Shown piece after piece: positions 21,539 through 29,382 of a stretch of DNA of 39,204 nt. Each line of letters begins with the position of its first letter. Position 1 is the stretch's first letter. Where the stretch lies: the NCBI GenBank assembly GCA_016788495.1, contig JAEUOM010000023.1, positions 1 through 39,204 on the forward strand, read 5' to 3'. A model generated the notes under the pieces. It was not told where the DNA came from. It saw nothing but the letters and a program-made list of their open reading frames with translations, and did no database searches. A program made the position numbers and the translations under genes. The stretch is from Accumulibacter sp. (lineage in GTDB: Bacteria > Pseudomonadota > Gammaproteobacteria > Burkholderiales > Rhodocyclaceae).

Positions 21539-21922
21539 CTAGGCGTCGCCGATGATTCCCTGCAGCAGACGCGCCTGCCATGCCCGCATGGCAAGCGCAA
21601 GCCGTCCGGACAGCGTCACGTACTCGCCGTAGAGCAGCGTGTAGGCCTCGGCAGCCTCGCCGGCCGCAGCTCGCTCGACGACCTCGGCAGCCAGTAGATG
21701 AAACTCCGCATGCAGGTGGCGCACTTCCTCGTAGCTGTCGGTGGCCCGGTCCTCGGCAGACAGCCGCGGGCCATACAACCACAGCCCGAATTCGCAGCGA
21801 TCATCGGCCCGGATCAGCTCCACGTCCACGCCGAAACGCGCGTCGAGGACGGCCTGTCGGATCTCCGACATCCAGCGCGCATGCGCGCCGATTGCTTCCT
21901 CGATGTCCCGCACCCTGTCCAT
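21539..21922 (-). CDS. CZB (chemoreceptor zinc-binding) domain protein
   Basis: This 127-residue stand-alone CZB domain carries the expected zinc ligands: His near residue 13 (IGAHARWM), Cys near 43 (DDRCEFGLWL) and two His near 69-73 (VRHLHAEFH). CZB domains sense zinc or hypochlorous acid and usually sit on chemoreceptors or diguanylate cyclases. Here nothing else is attached. ATG 21922 has a G-rich stretch upstream. The TAG stop lies inside the CTAG copied by the neighbouring MITE, so the insertion left the protein unchanged. No chemotaxis genes are adjacent. Confidence 0.87.
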   Translation of the reverse strand: MDRVRDIEEAIGAHARWMSEIRQAVLDARFGVDVELIRADDRCEFGLWLYGPRLSAEDRATDSYEEVRHLHAEFHLLAAEVVERAAAGEAAEAYTLLYGEYVTLSGRLALAMRAWQARLLQGIIGDA

Positions 21923-22264
21923 ACGCCCCCCCAAGCACCCAGCCTGCCGTTGAGAAGGAAATTCTACCGGAACAGCTGGCGTCGTGCCGGCTGCCGACCC
22001 ACCAGATCATCGTGCACGCTCGCCACCGCTCTCAAGAAACAAATCGCAGGTGCTTGTTTCTTGTAGAACACCTTGCGCGCCATCCGCGGGGTTGGGTTGC
22101 TCAGAGGCTGAGAACGAATCTGCTGCGCGAGCAATCTGCGGCGTTGCTCACTCGCGCACTCCTCGCCTATCGATCGGACAGGTCTCGTCCTTCGCTCGCT
22201 CGCGCCTTGCGTCTGGGCCTGCTCGCGACGATTTCTTCACAACCTCGCAGTCCACAGCCCACGC
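21923..22264. other. Intergenic region upstream of the CZB gene
   Basis: These 342 bp lie between the LysR gene end and the CZB gene start, both on the minus strand. No gene was recognised. A TAGAAT hexamer on the minus strand (complement of 21961-21966) could be a -10 for the CZB gene, though its -35 is poor. Two inverted repeats are present: a strong one at 22033-22063 (listed separately) and GAGCAA...TTGCTC near 22130-22150. Confidence 0.5.
22033..22063. promoter_or_regulatory. 10-bp inverted repeat with 11-nt spacer
   Basis: CAAGAAACAA (22033-22042) and TTGTTTCTTG (22054-22063) are perfect inverted repeats separated by 11 nt, about 110 bp upstream of the CZB start and about 200 bp past the LysR stop. 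The arms are AT-rich, unusual here. It could be an operator for a dimeric regulator; a terminator is less likely as there is no T-run. Confidence 0.45.
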
Positions 22265-23191
22265 CTACGGAATGAACGGCCACTCGATCCGGTCACTGCG
22301 CTCGACGCCAGCGGTCAGCGAGCGGCACAGGCCAACAAACTCGCGCATGCCCGCCGTCTGGAACTTGCGCCGCTGCCACAGGAAGTGGAAATGGCGTCGC
22401 AGATCGAGTTCCGGCGTAGCGATCGGCACCAGGCTGCGACGGCGGAACGCTTCGAGCAACGCCAGGCGCGATATGCAGCCGAGGCCGAGGCCGAACTCGA
22501 CTGCGCGCTTGATGGCTTCGGTGTGCTCGAGTTCGAGCCGGATTTGCAGCCGCGAGCAATCATCGCGCAGGGCACGGTCGAGGGTTTCGCGGGTACCAGA
22601 CCCGGTTTCCCGTACGATCCACGGCTGCTGCATCAACTCGGCGATCGTCGCGCTGCCCTGAGCCGCAAGAGGGTGTCCGGGCGAACAGAAGACCACCAAC
22701 TCGTCGGCAACCCATGGCTCGACAACCAAGTCTGGATGGCGGCAACTCCCCTCGACGAGTCCGAGATCGAGTTCGTGTTGCGCGAGCTGCTCGATGATCG
22801 TCGCCGTGTTGTGCACCTTCAATTGCACGCTGCTTTCCGGGTGCCGCCGGAGAAACTCGGCGACGATCAGCGTGGCCAGGTAGTTGCCGATGGTCAGCGT
22901 GGCACCGATGCGCAGCCTGCCGTAGCCAGCCCGACCCTCGAGAACGCTGTCGATCGCCGCCGCCCGCTCGAGCAACTCGACGGCCTGCGGCAACAGCGCC
23001 TGCCCGCGCTCGTTGAGGTGCAGGCTCCTGCCGAACCTGTCGAAGAGCTGCGTGTCATAGAGACGCTCGAGCTCGGCGAGAGCCGTACTGGTGGCCGACT
23101 GCGACAGCGACACGTCGCTGGCAGCACGCGACACATTCTCATGCCGGGCCACGGCGACGAAGACTGCAATCTGCCGCAAGGTGAAGCGCAT
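22265..23191 (-). CDS. LysR-family regulator, FinR-like
   Basis: This 308-residue regulator has an N-terminal winged helix-turn-helix (MRFTLRQIAVFVAVARHENV, then SRAASDVSLSQSATSTALAE). A two-lobed ligand domain starts near residue 90 (RLRIGATLTIGNYLATLIVA). ATG 23191 gives the standard LysR N-terminus. It is divergent from a ferredoxin-NADP reductase across an 86-bp AT-rich spacer. In Pseudomonas the LysR protein FinR is divergent from and activates fpr under superoxide stress, so a similar role is the best guess. The assignment rests on arrangement, not on a diagnostic residue. Confidence 0.88.
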   Translation of the reverse strand: MRFTLRQIAVFVAVARHENVSRAASDVSLSQSATSTALAELERLYDTQLFDRFGRSLHLNERGQALLPQAVELLERAAAIDSVLEGRAGYGRLRIGATLTIGNYLATLIVAEFLRRHPESSVQLKVHNTATIIEQLAQHELDLGLVEGSCRHPDLVVEPWVADELVVFCSPGHPLAAQGSATIAELMQQPWIVRETGSGTRETLDRALRDDCSRLQIRLELEHTEAIKRAVEFGLGLGCISRLALLEAFRRRSLVPIATPELDLRRHFHFLWQRRKFQTAGMREFVGLCRSLTAGVERSDRIEWPFIP

Positions 23192-23277
23192 ATCGTTCCA
23201 ATCGATAAGGCTTATACAAATAATCTGTTTTACAAATATATCACAATGGAGCACGATGGCTTCGTCAGGAACACACG
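23192..23277. promoter_or_regulatory. Divergent LysR-fpr control region
   Basis: This short spacer is much richer in A and T than its surroundings. It contains the dyad ATAAG-G-CTTAT at 23205-23215, centred about 18 bp upstream of the LysR start. Further AT-rich sequence (TTATAC at 23212, AAATATATC around 23234-23242) could provide promoter boxes for fpr. LysR regulators typically bind T-N11-A dyads in such a spacer and repress their own gene. AGGA at 23267-23270 is the fpr ribosome-binding site. Confidence 0.55.
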
Positions 23278-24066
23278 ATGGGCAACATGATGAGCACCTT
23301 CTCGGCACAACGCGTCCTCTCCGTCCACCACTGGACCGATCGCCTGTTCAGCTTCCGCACCACGCGCGATCCGGCCCTGCGCTTCATCAACGGTCAGTTC
23401 GTCATGCTCGGGTTGCCGCAGGAGGGGCGCCCGCTGACTCGCGCCTACAGCATCGCCAGCGCAAACCACGACGAGTTCCTCGAGTTCTTCAGCATCAAGG
23501 TTCCGGACGGGCCCCTTACTTCGAGGCTGCAGCATCTGGCGGTCGGCGACGAGGTCGTCGTCAGCCGCAAGCCGACCGGCACGCTGGTGCTGCGCGACCT
23601 GCGCCCGGGCGAGAACCTCTACCTGCTGGCCACCGGCACCGGGCTGGCACCGTTCATCAGCCTGATACAGGATCCGGAGACCTACGAGCGCTTCGCAAAG
23701 GTCGTCCTGATCCACGGAGTGCGCTGGATTGACGACTTGGCCTACAACAGCTTCATCAGCGGGGAACTGCCACGGCACGAGTTCTTCGGTGAGCTGCTGC
23801 GCGACAAGCTGATCTACTACCCTGCCGTCACCCGCGAATCCTTCCGCCACCAAGGCCGGATCACGCAGCTGATCGACAGCGGCCGTCTCTTCGCCGACAT
23901 CGGCCTGCCGCCGCTCGATCCGGCGCGCGACCGTGCGATGGTCTGCGGCAGCCCGGCAATGATCAAGGACTGTTGCGCGTTGCTCGACGCGCGTGGCTTC
24001 CGTGTTTCGCCACATATCGGCGCGCAGGGCGACTACGTCATCGAGCGCGCTTTCGTCGACAAGTAG
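23278..24066 (+). CDS. fpr: Ferredoxin--NADP+ reductase
   Basis: This 262-residue flavoenzyme exchanges electrons between NADPH and ferredoxin or flavodoxin. FAD is bound by the RAYSIAS motif, the NADPH domain has ATGTGLAPFISL, and MVCGSPAMIKD follows. The C-terminus VIERAFVDK is typical of the bacterial subclass whose terminus extends past the aromatic stacking position. Start ATG 23278 has AGGA 7 nt upstream; ATG 23287 is an alternative. Divergence from a LysR gene suggests induction by oxidative stress. Confidence 0.95.
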   Translation: MGNMMSTFSAQRVLSVHHWTDRLFSFRTTRDPALRFINGQFVMLGLPQEGRPLTRAYSIASANHDEFLEFFSIKVPDGPLTSRLQHLAVGDEVVVSRKPTGTLVLRDLRPGENLYLLATGTGLAPFISLIQDPETYERFAKVVLIHGVRWIDDLAYNSFISGELPRHEFFGELLRDKLIYYPAVTRESFRHQGRITQLIDSGRLFADIGLPPLDPARDRAMVCGSPAMIKDCCALLDARGFRVSPHIGAQGDYVIERAFVDK

Positions 24067-24096
24067 CGTTGCCCGGCTCGTGGCCACCACCACTGC

Positions 24097-24123
24097 ACCG
24101 GCGGCGGCTCAGTTGCCGCCGGT
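24097..24123. terminator. Stem-loop between convergent fpr and dehydrogenase genes
   Basis: ACCGGCGGC (24097-24105) pairs perfectly with GCCGCCGGT (24115-24123). It overlaps the stop of the leftward dehydrogenase and follows the fpr stop by about 30 nt. There is no T-run on either side, so bidirectional termination is only suggested. Confidence 0.35.
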
Positions 24124-24993
24124 CGCCGACTGCCCGGCTTCGAGGACACGCAGTAGCGAAGCCGTGTCGCAGCGCCCCCAACCCATCGCCATGAGCGCGT
24201 TGAGTTGCTGGCAGACCTGCGCCGAAACCGGCAGCGGCAGACCGAGACGATGCGCTTCGGCGATCAGCACCGCGTAGTCCTTGTGATGCAGGCGCGCCTC
24301 GACACCGGCAGTGAAATCGCGCGCGACCATCCTGCCACCCATCAGCTGCAGCACGCGACTGCCGGCCGAACCGCCGGCCAGGGCTGCACAGACTCTTCCC
24401 GGGTCGACACCGGCGGCGCGGCTCAGATGCAAGGCCTCGGCAACCGCCTGGATCGTCGCCACCATCAGCATCTGGTTGCAGGCCTTCGCCACCTGCCCGG
24501 CACCATGATCGCCGACGTGCACGATCGTGCTGCCGAGCAGTTCGAACAGCGGCCGCACGCGCTCCAGAACCGCTGCTTTGCCGCCGACCATGATCGACAG
24601 GCTGGCCGCGGCCGCCCCCTGCCCACCACCGGAAACCGGCGCGTCGAGCATATCCACACCCCGTGCCGTCAGCCGTCTGGCGATCGAGCGGGCCGTCTGC
24701 GGTGCGATGGTGCTCATGTCGACCAGGATCGAGCCGGCGGCGAATCCTTCCGCCAAACCGCCAGCAGCGAAGGCAAGCTGTTCGACGTCGGCGTCGGCAG
24801 TGACGACCGTGAACACCACCTGGGCCACGGACGCCACCGCCGCCGGGCTGGCACAAGCCACCGCGCCGGCCGCCAGCAACGGCTGCGCGGCCTCCTGCCG
24901 GCGCGCCCAGACGGCGAGCCGATGTCCGCCGCGCAGCAGGTGCAGCGCCATCGGTCGCCCCATCACGCCGCAGCCGATGAAACCGAGCCGCAT
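24109..24993 (-). CDS. 3-hydroxyisobutyrate/tartronate-semialdehyde reductase family, copy 2
   Basis: This 294-residue NAD(P)-dependent beta-hydroxyacid dehydrogenase has the nucleotide-binding GFIGCGVMGRPMA at its start, the substrate motif DAPVSGGGQG and the catalytic Lys in GAGQVAKACNQ. Family members reduce tartronate semialdehyde or oxidise 3-hydroxyisobutyrate. The ATG at 24993 overlaps the upstream paralog's TGA by one base (TGATG), so the two are translated together. GGAGAGGGGTG precedes it. Sequence alone does not decide the substrate; glyoxylate or glycolate metabolism is one option. Confidence 0.88.
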   Translation of the reverse strand: MRLGFIGCGVMGRPMALHLLRGGHRLAVWARRQEAAQPLLAAGAVACASPAAVASVAQVVFTVVTADADVEQLAFAAGGLAEGFAAGSILVDMSTIAPQTARSIARRLTARGVDMLDAPVSGGGQGAAAASLSIMVGGKAAVLERVRPLFELLGSTIVHVGDHGAGQVAKACNQMLMVATIQAVAEALHLSRAAGVDPGRVCAALAGGSAGSRVLQLMGGRMVARDFTAGVEARLHHKDYAVLIAEAHRLGLPLPVSAQVCQQLNALMAMGWGRCDTASLLRVLEAGQSATGGN

Positions 24994-25871
24994 CACCCCT
25001 CTCCCCCCGACAGGCGCTCAAGCAGCTTGAGAATGGCGATCGAATCCTCCTCGCCAAGCCCCGAGCCGACCATGGCGTTGAACATCTGCGCCGTTGCCGC
25101 CGCGAGCGGCAGGCACAAGCCCAGTTCGTGTGCGCTCTGCATGACGATGTTCATGTCCTTCTGGTGCATCCACGACTTGAAGCCAGGCTTGAAGTTGCGG
25201 TCGAGCATCCGCTGGCCATGGTTCTCGAGGATCTTCGAGTAGGCGAAGCCACCGAGCAGCGCCTCGCGCACGCGCGCCGGGTCGACGCCACTCCTGGCGG
25301 CGAAGTTGAGTGCCTCGGCAACGGTCAGGACGCCGACGCCGGTGACGATCTGGTTGGCCGCCTTGGCCACCTGGCCGGCACCCGAATCGCCGACATGTAC
25401 GATGTTGCGTCCCATACAGGCGAAGGCCGGCCGGGCCGTGTCGAACGCAGCGGTGCTGCCGCCGACCATGATCGACAGCGTGCCGGCGACCGCACCGACC
25501 TCGCCGCCGGAAACCGGCGCGTCGAGGAAATCGATTCCGCTTGCCTGCAACCGGCTGGCGATTCCGCGTGCTGCAGCCGGCCGGATCGTGCTCATGTCGA
25601 CAGCCACCAGGCCCGTCCGACCAGCGCTGGCAACGCCGTTCTCGCCCAGCATCACCTGTTCGACATCGGGCGCATCCGCGACCATCGAGATCAGCACTTC
25701 GGCCTGCTCCGCCAGCTCCGCCGGATTGGCTGCACCGGTGGCGCCGGCATCGAGCAAGGGCTGCATCGACTCCGCCCGACGCGCCCAGACCATGAGCTGA
25801 TGCCCGCCGCGCAGCAGGTTGAGCGCCATCGGGCGCCCCATGATGCCAAGGCCGATGAATCCGATTCTCAT
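24993..25871 (-). CDS. 3-hydroxyisobutyrate/tartronate-semialdehyde reductase family, copy 1
   Basis: This 292-residue paralog of the next gene has GFIGLGIMGRPMALN, DAPVSGGEVGA and the catalytic Lys in GAGQVAKAANQ. It also has FKPGFKSWMHQKDMNI, close to GarR/GlxR-type tartronate semialdehyde reductases. GGAAGGGAAATCA before ATG 25871 is a strong ribosome-binding site. No glyoxylate carboligase or hydroxypyruvate isomerase lies within the window to confirm a glyoxylate pathway. Confidence 0.9.
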   Translation of the reverse strand: MRIGFIGLGIMGRPMALNLLRGGHQLMVWARRAESMQPLLDAGATGAANPAELAEQAEVLISMVADAPDVEQVMLGENGVASAGRTGLVAVDMSTIRPAAARGIASRLQASGIDFLDAPVSGGEVGAVAGTLSIMVGGSTAAFDTARPAFACMGRNIVHVGDSGAGQVAKAANQIVTGVGVLTVAEALNFAARSGVDPARVREALLGGFAYSKILENHGQRMLDRNFKPGFKSWMHQKDMNIVMQSAHELGLCLPLAAATAQMFNAMVGSGLGEEDSIAILKLLERLSGGEG

Positions 25872-26075
25872 TGATTTCCCTTCCAGGTGTTGGATGTCGC
25901 CGCAGCGACCGGCAAAGCTCGGTGGTCCGCCACCAGGGCGGGCGCCGTGCGCATGGGGGCAGCGATCGATGTGCGCCGCCGGTTGCCGGTTCCGCGCACC
26001 GGCTGCCTGACCGCGGACCACCGCGGGAACCAGTCTAGCAAGAATCCCGCAGGCCCGCTGCCTGAGCCCTTCTCA

Positions 26076-26489
26076 TCAGCCAACGACGGTGACGACCACC
26101 CGCCGTCGGTGGGCGATCGTCCGGTGCTCCCAAAGGTAGATTCCCTGCCAGGTTCCCAGGCGCAATGCGCCGCTGCTCACCGGCACCGTCACCGATACCC
26201 CGGCGAGAATGCTGCGTCCGTGCGCCGCCATGTCGTCGTCACCCTCGTTGTCGTGCTGATACGCGGGGTCGGCGTCGGGAGCCCAGCGCGCGGCCAGGGT
26301 TTCGAGGTCACGGCGCACCGACGGATCGGCGTTCTCGGTCAGAACCAGCGAGCAACTCGTGTGCAGGACGAAGACGTGCGCGATGCCGGTCGGCACTGCG
26401 GCAGCGCGAACGACACGCCCCACCTCCGCCGTGATCTCGATCGTACCGCGACCGCGGCTGTGAATGTCGAAGCTGTCCTGATAAGCCAT
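26076..26489 (-). CDS. YjbQ / UPF0047 family protein
   Basis: This 137-residue single-domain protein contains the family motifs HTSCSLVLTENADPSVRRDL and YQHDNEGDDDMAAH, with the final GTWQGIYLWEHR. Family members have been reported to show thiamine-phosphate-synthase activity in E. coli, but the cellular role is uncertain. GGGAGAAA before ATG 26489 supports the start. The gene stands alone between the dehydrogenase pair and arfB. Confidence 0.92.
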   Translation of the reverse strand: MAYQDSFDIHSRGRGTIEITAEVGRVVRAAAVPTGIAHVFVLHTSCSLVLTENADPSVRRDLETLAARWAPDADPAYQHDNEGDDDMAAHGRSILAGVSVTVPVSSGALRLGTWQGIYLWEHRTIAHRRRVVVTVVG

Positions 26490-26576
26490 TGACTTTCTCC
26501 CGCGATCGCCTAGAAGGCGGACCCTGGTGCCCTGAGCAGAAGTGCAGAATCTCCGCCGGGGTCATCGACGCCTCCG

Positions 26577-26996
26577 CTACCGATCATCGCTGACCGGCGC
26601 GCGCAGCAGCTTCACGACGCCGCGTTGCCGCTTGCTGTCCAGCCGCCGCTTCTGCGAACTGCGAGTGGGACGTGTCGGTCGCCGCGGCGGCGCAACGGAC
26701 GCTGCGCGGGCGATCAGCTCGCGCAGACGGCACAGCGCATCCTGTCGATTACGCTCCAGGCTCCGGTGTTCCTGCGCCTTGATGATCACCACGCCGTCAC
26801 CGCTGATCCGCTGGTCGCGCCAGAGATGCAAGCGCTGTTTCAGGTCGTCGGGCAGCGACGAGGCGACGATGTCGAAACGCAGATGGACCGCATTCGACAC
26901 CTTGTTCACGTTCTGGCCGCCGGCACCTTGCGCCCGCACGGCGGTGATCTCGACCTCATCCTCGCGCAGTTCGACGCGTGCCGGCAGCTCGCGCAT
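26577..26996 (-). CDS. arfB: Alternative ribosome-rescue factor ArfB
   Basis: This 139-residue peptidyl-tRNA hydrolase rescues ribosomes stalled without a stop codon. The release-factor GGQ motif is in [20 protein letters not shown], and [20 protein letters not shown] follows. The C-terminal tail is strongly basic ([14 protein letters not shown]), as needed to enter the empty mRNA channel. AAGGAG lies 10 nt before ATG 26996. It starts 7 nt after the DUF1415 gene and forms an operon with it. Confidence 0.95.
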   Translation of the reverse strand: MRELPARVELREDEVEITAVRAQGAGGQNVNKVSNAVHLRFDIVASSLPDDLKQRLHLWRDQRISGDGVVIIKAQEHRSLERNRQDALCRLRELIARAASVAPPRRPTRPTRSSQKRRLDSKRQRGVVKLLRAPVSDDR

Positions 26997-27003
26997 CGGC
27001 GTG

Positions 27004-27582
27004 TTACTCCTTCGCCACCAGCGGGACAGCAGTCTGGAGAGCCTGCCAGCCCTCGTCTCCAAGCTGCCGCAGTGTGCGCAGGTTGCGCTCATAGATCGTC
27101 GCTGCCTCGGGGAAAGCCGCCACCGCGCGGTCGAGACTGGCCTCGCGCAGCAGGTGCAGCGTCGGAAACGGCGAGCGATTGGTGCAGTTGGTGAGGTCGT
27201 CGGCCGCGCTGTCGGCGAACACGTAGTCGGGGTGAAAGCTGGCCACCTGCAGCACGCCACGCAGGCGATGCGTTTGCAGGACGACTTCGACGAGATCGAG
27301 GAAGCGCAGGAAGTCGGAGAAATCGGTCAAAGCCCAGGGATGGATCAGCAACGTGGTATCGACTTCCTCGGCCGGGGTCGAGCGCAGCGTCAGCAGTTCG
27401 CGCTGCAGGTCGTCGAGCAGCGACTCATCGTCGTGCGCCGGACTCACCACGTAGCGGATCAGCCCCTTGGCATGGACCGCCTTGGCAAAAGGGCAGAGGT
27501 TCAGCCCGATCACCGCGCGCTCGAGCCAGTGCCGGGTTCTGGCGATGACCTGGGCGTGGCTCGGGCTGGCTTGGCTGTGCAT
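27004..27582 (-). CDS. DUF1415 family protein
   Basis: This 192-residue protein of unknown function contains the family's [18 protein letters not shown] motif near residue 20 with a conserved Cys, [20 protein letters not shown] and [32 protein letters not shown] follows. DUF1415 proteins are common next to translation or metabolic genes in proteobacteria and have no proven activity. ATG 27582 matches family N-termini. It is divergent from the FAD oxidoreductase across 159 bp. Confidence 0.92.
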   Translation of the reverse strand: MHSQASPSHAQVIARTRHWLERAVIGLNLCPFAKAVHAKGLIRYVVSPAHDDESLLDDLQRELLTLRSTPAEEVDTTLLIHPWALTDFSDFLRFLDLVEVVLQTHRLRGVLQVASFHPDYVFADSAADDLTNCTNRSPFPTLHLLREASLDRAVAAFPEAATIYERNLRTLRQLGDEGWQALQTAVPLVAKE

Positions 27583-27741
27583 GTCTGGCGATCCGGCGAA
27601 GACGGATGGAACGGGGATGAGATGATGACCGCCAGTGTAACGACTGACGACGGACGAGGCAAAGCCCTGCCCACCCGGGCGGCGCACAAGCCCTGCTGCC
27701 GGTGGCGTATACAATGCGCCCTTCTTGCTCACGGAGTGATC

Positions 27742-28875
27742 ATGGAACGGATTGGCGCAGCGGTCATCGGAGCTGGGGTCATCGGCCTCGCCTGCGCGCG
27801 CGAGCTGGCACGGCGAGGAATCGAGACGCTGATTATCGAAAGGAGTGATGACTTCGGCCGCGAGACCAGCTCGCGCAACAGCGAGGTGATTCACGCCGGG
27901 CTCTACTACCCCGGCGGCTCGCTGAAAGCGACGCTCTGCGTTGCCGGACGGCGGCAGCTGTATGACTTCTGCCGTTCGCACGCAGTGCGCCACCGCCGCT
28001 GCGGCAAGCTGATCGTCGCCACCGCCGGCGCCGACGAGGAACGGCTGGCAGCGCTGCAGACACAGGGCGAAGCGAACGGCGTCGACGACCTGCGCTGGCT
28101 CAGTTCGGCCGAGGCCCGCGCGCTCGAGCCCGAACTGGCCTGTACCGCCGCCCTGCTCTCGCCGTCCACCGGCATCATCGACAGCCACGGCCTCATGCTG
28201 GCCCTCCTCGGTGACGCCGAGCACGCCGGCGCGCTTCTCGCCCGCCGCAGCCCACTGCTTCGCGGCGTGATCGAGCCCACCGGCATCGTCCTCGAATGCG
28301 GCGGTGACGACAGCCTGCTCCTGCACTGCGCTCTGGTGGTCAACGCTGCCGGCCCCTGGGCGGCCGATGTCGCGGCGTCGCTCGCCGGCTTTCCGGCGGC
28401 GGCGTTGCCGGCGATGCACTACGCCAAGGGCAACTACTGCGCCCTCGCGGGCCGTCCGCCTTTCTCACGACTGGTCTACCCGTTACCGGGGACTGGCGGC
28501 CTCGGCATCCACCTGACCCTCGACCTGGCCGGTCAGGCGCGCTTCGGCCCGGACGTCGAGTGGTTGACCGACCCGCCGCCCGGAGTACGGCTCGGCGCCT
28601 TCGACTACCGCGTCAGCGACGCGCTGGCGGACTCCTTCCAGGCCGAAATCCGCCGCTACTGGCCTGGGCTGACGGCAGGAAGCCTGCAGCCCGCCTACGC
28701 CGGCGTGCGGCCCAAGCTCGCCGGCCCAGCCGAGCCTGCCGCCGATTTCCTGATCCAGGGACCGGCACAACACGGCATCCCCGGGCTGGTCAACCTGTTT
28801 GGTATCGAGTCTCCCGGCCTGACCGCCTGCCTGGCGATCGCCGACCGCGTCGCCGCCGAACTGCAGGCGAAATGA
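27742..28875 (+). CDS. FAD-dependent oxidoreductase, L-2-hydroxyglutarate oxidase-like
   Basis: This 377-residue DAO-fold flavoenzyme has the FAD-binding [20 protein letters not shown], then [19 protein letters not shown], which resembles L-2-hydroxyglutarate dehydrogenase/oxidase. [14 protein letters not shown] and [19 protein letters not shown] are typical later motifs. GGAG at 27732-27735 supports ATG 27742, although the frame is open for 1.2 kb upstream. TACAAT at 27710-27715 is a possible -10 without a good -35. Substrate specificity is unproven; glycine or glycerol-phosphate oxidases share the fold. Confidence 0.88.
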   Translation: MERIGAAVIGAGVIGLACARELARRGIETLIIERSDDFGRETSSRNSEVIHAGLYYPGGSLKATLCVAGRRQLYDFCRSHAVRHRRCGKLIVATAGADEERLAALQTQGEANGVDDLRWLSSAEARALEPELACTAALLSPSTGIIDSHGLMLALLGDAEHAGALLARRSPLLRGVIEPTGIVLECGGDDSLLLHCALVVNAAGPWAADVAASLAGFPAAALPAMHYAKGNYCALAGRPPFSRLVYPLPGTGGLGIHLTLDLAGQARFGPDVEWLTDPPPGVRLGAFDYRVSDALADSFQAEIRRYWPGLTAGSLQPAYAGVRPKLAGPAEPAADFLIQGPAQHGIPGLVNLFGIESPGLTACLAIADRVAAELQAK

Positions 28876-28878
28876 GCC

Positions 28879-29382
28879 GTGCGCGTAGTCCTCGACACCA
28901 ACATCGTTCTCGACCTCCTGCACTTCCGGGATCCGCTCCTGCGCAGCCTGCAGCAAGCGATCGACTGCCGCCGGCTGCAGTGCTTCACCGATTGCCACTG
29001 TCTGGCGGAGCTGCAACGGGTGACCGCCTATGCCCAGTTTCGCCTGACGGCAGCGGCACAGTCGGTGCTGCTCGATGCATACCAGCGCTTCGTCGTCGTC
29101 TGCGAGGACGACGACGGCGACGCGGGCGACGATGACCCGCTGCCACGATGCCGTGATGCCGACGACCAGAAGTTCCTGCTGCTCGCCCGGCGCTGTCGCG
29201 CGGACCTGTTGCTGACGCGCGACCGCCACCTGCTGCAGCTCGGTCTTCGCCGCCGACGGCAGCTGCCATTCCCCATCCTGAGCGGCAGCGCCGCGGGCAT
29301 CCTGATCGCCGGCTGCCCACCGCAGCCGGGCAGCGACGATGGCCAAGGATACCGGCTGATCCACTCAAGCGCTAGGCGCTGA
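28879..29382 (+). CDS. PIN-domain ribonuclease, VapC-like
   Basis: This 167-residue PIN domain starts MRVVLDTNIVLDLL, supplying the first Asp. The other acidic residues follow: Glu near 44 (CLAELQRV), Asp in RDADDQKFLLLA and Asp in LLLTRDRHLL. Proteins of this subgroup are annotated as putative toxin components of toxin-antitoxin pairs. GTG 28879 comes 3 nt after the oxidoreductase stop, so it is co-translated with it. No small antitoxin gene was found on either side, which argues for an RNA-processing role or a lost partner. It overlaps the convergent M14 gene by 11 bp. Confidence 0.85.
   Translation: MRVVLDTNIVLDLLHFRDPLLRSLQQAIDCRRLQCFTDCHCLAELQRVTAYAQFRLTAAAQSVLLDAYQRFVVVCEDDDGDAGDDDPLPRCRDADDQKFLLLARRCRADLLLTRDRHLLQLGLRRRRQLPFPILSGSAAGILIAGCPPQPGSDDGQGYRLIHSSARR

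Noticed and set aside
21539..21541. CZB gene truncated by the MITE
   Set aside because: The TAG is within the duplicated CTAG, so it would also exist in the empty site; the domain is complete.
26542..27741. 1.2-kb open extension upstream of the FAD oxidoreductase
   Set aside because: It is antisense to arfB and the DUF1415 gene, and the oxidoreductase FAD motif and ribosome-binding site mark ATG 27742.
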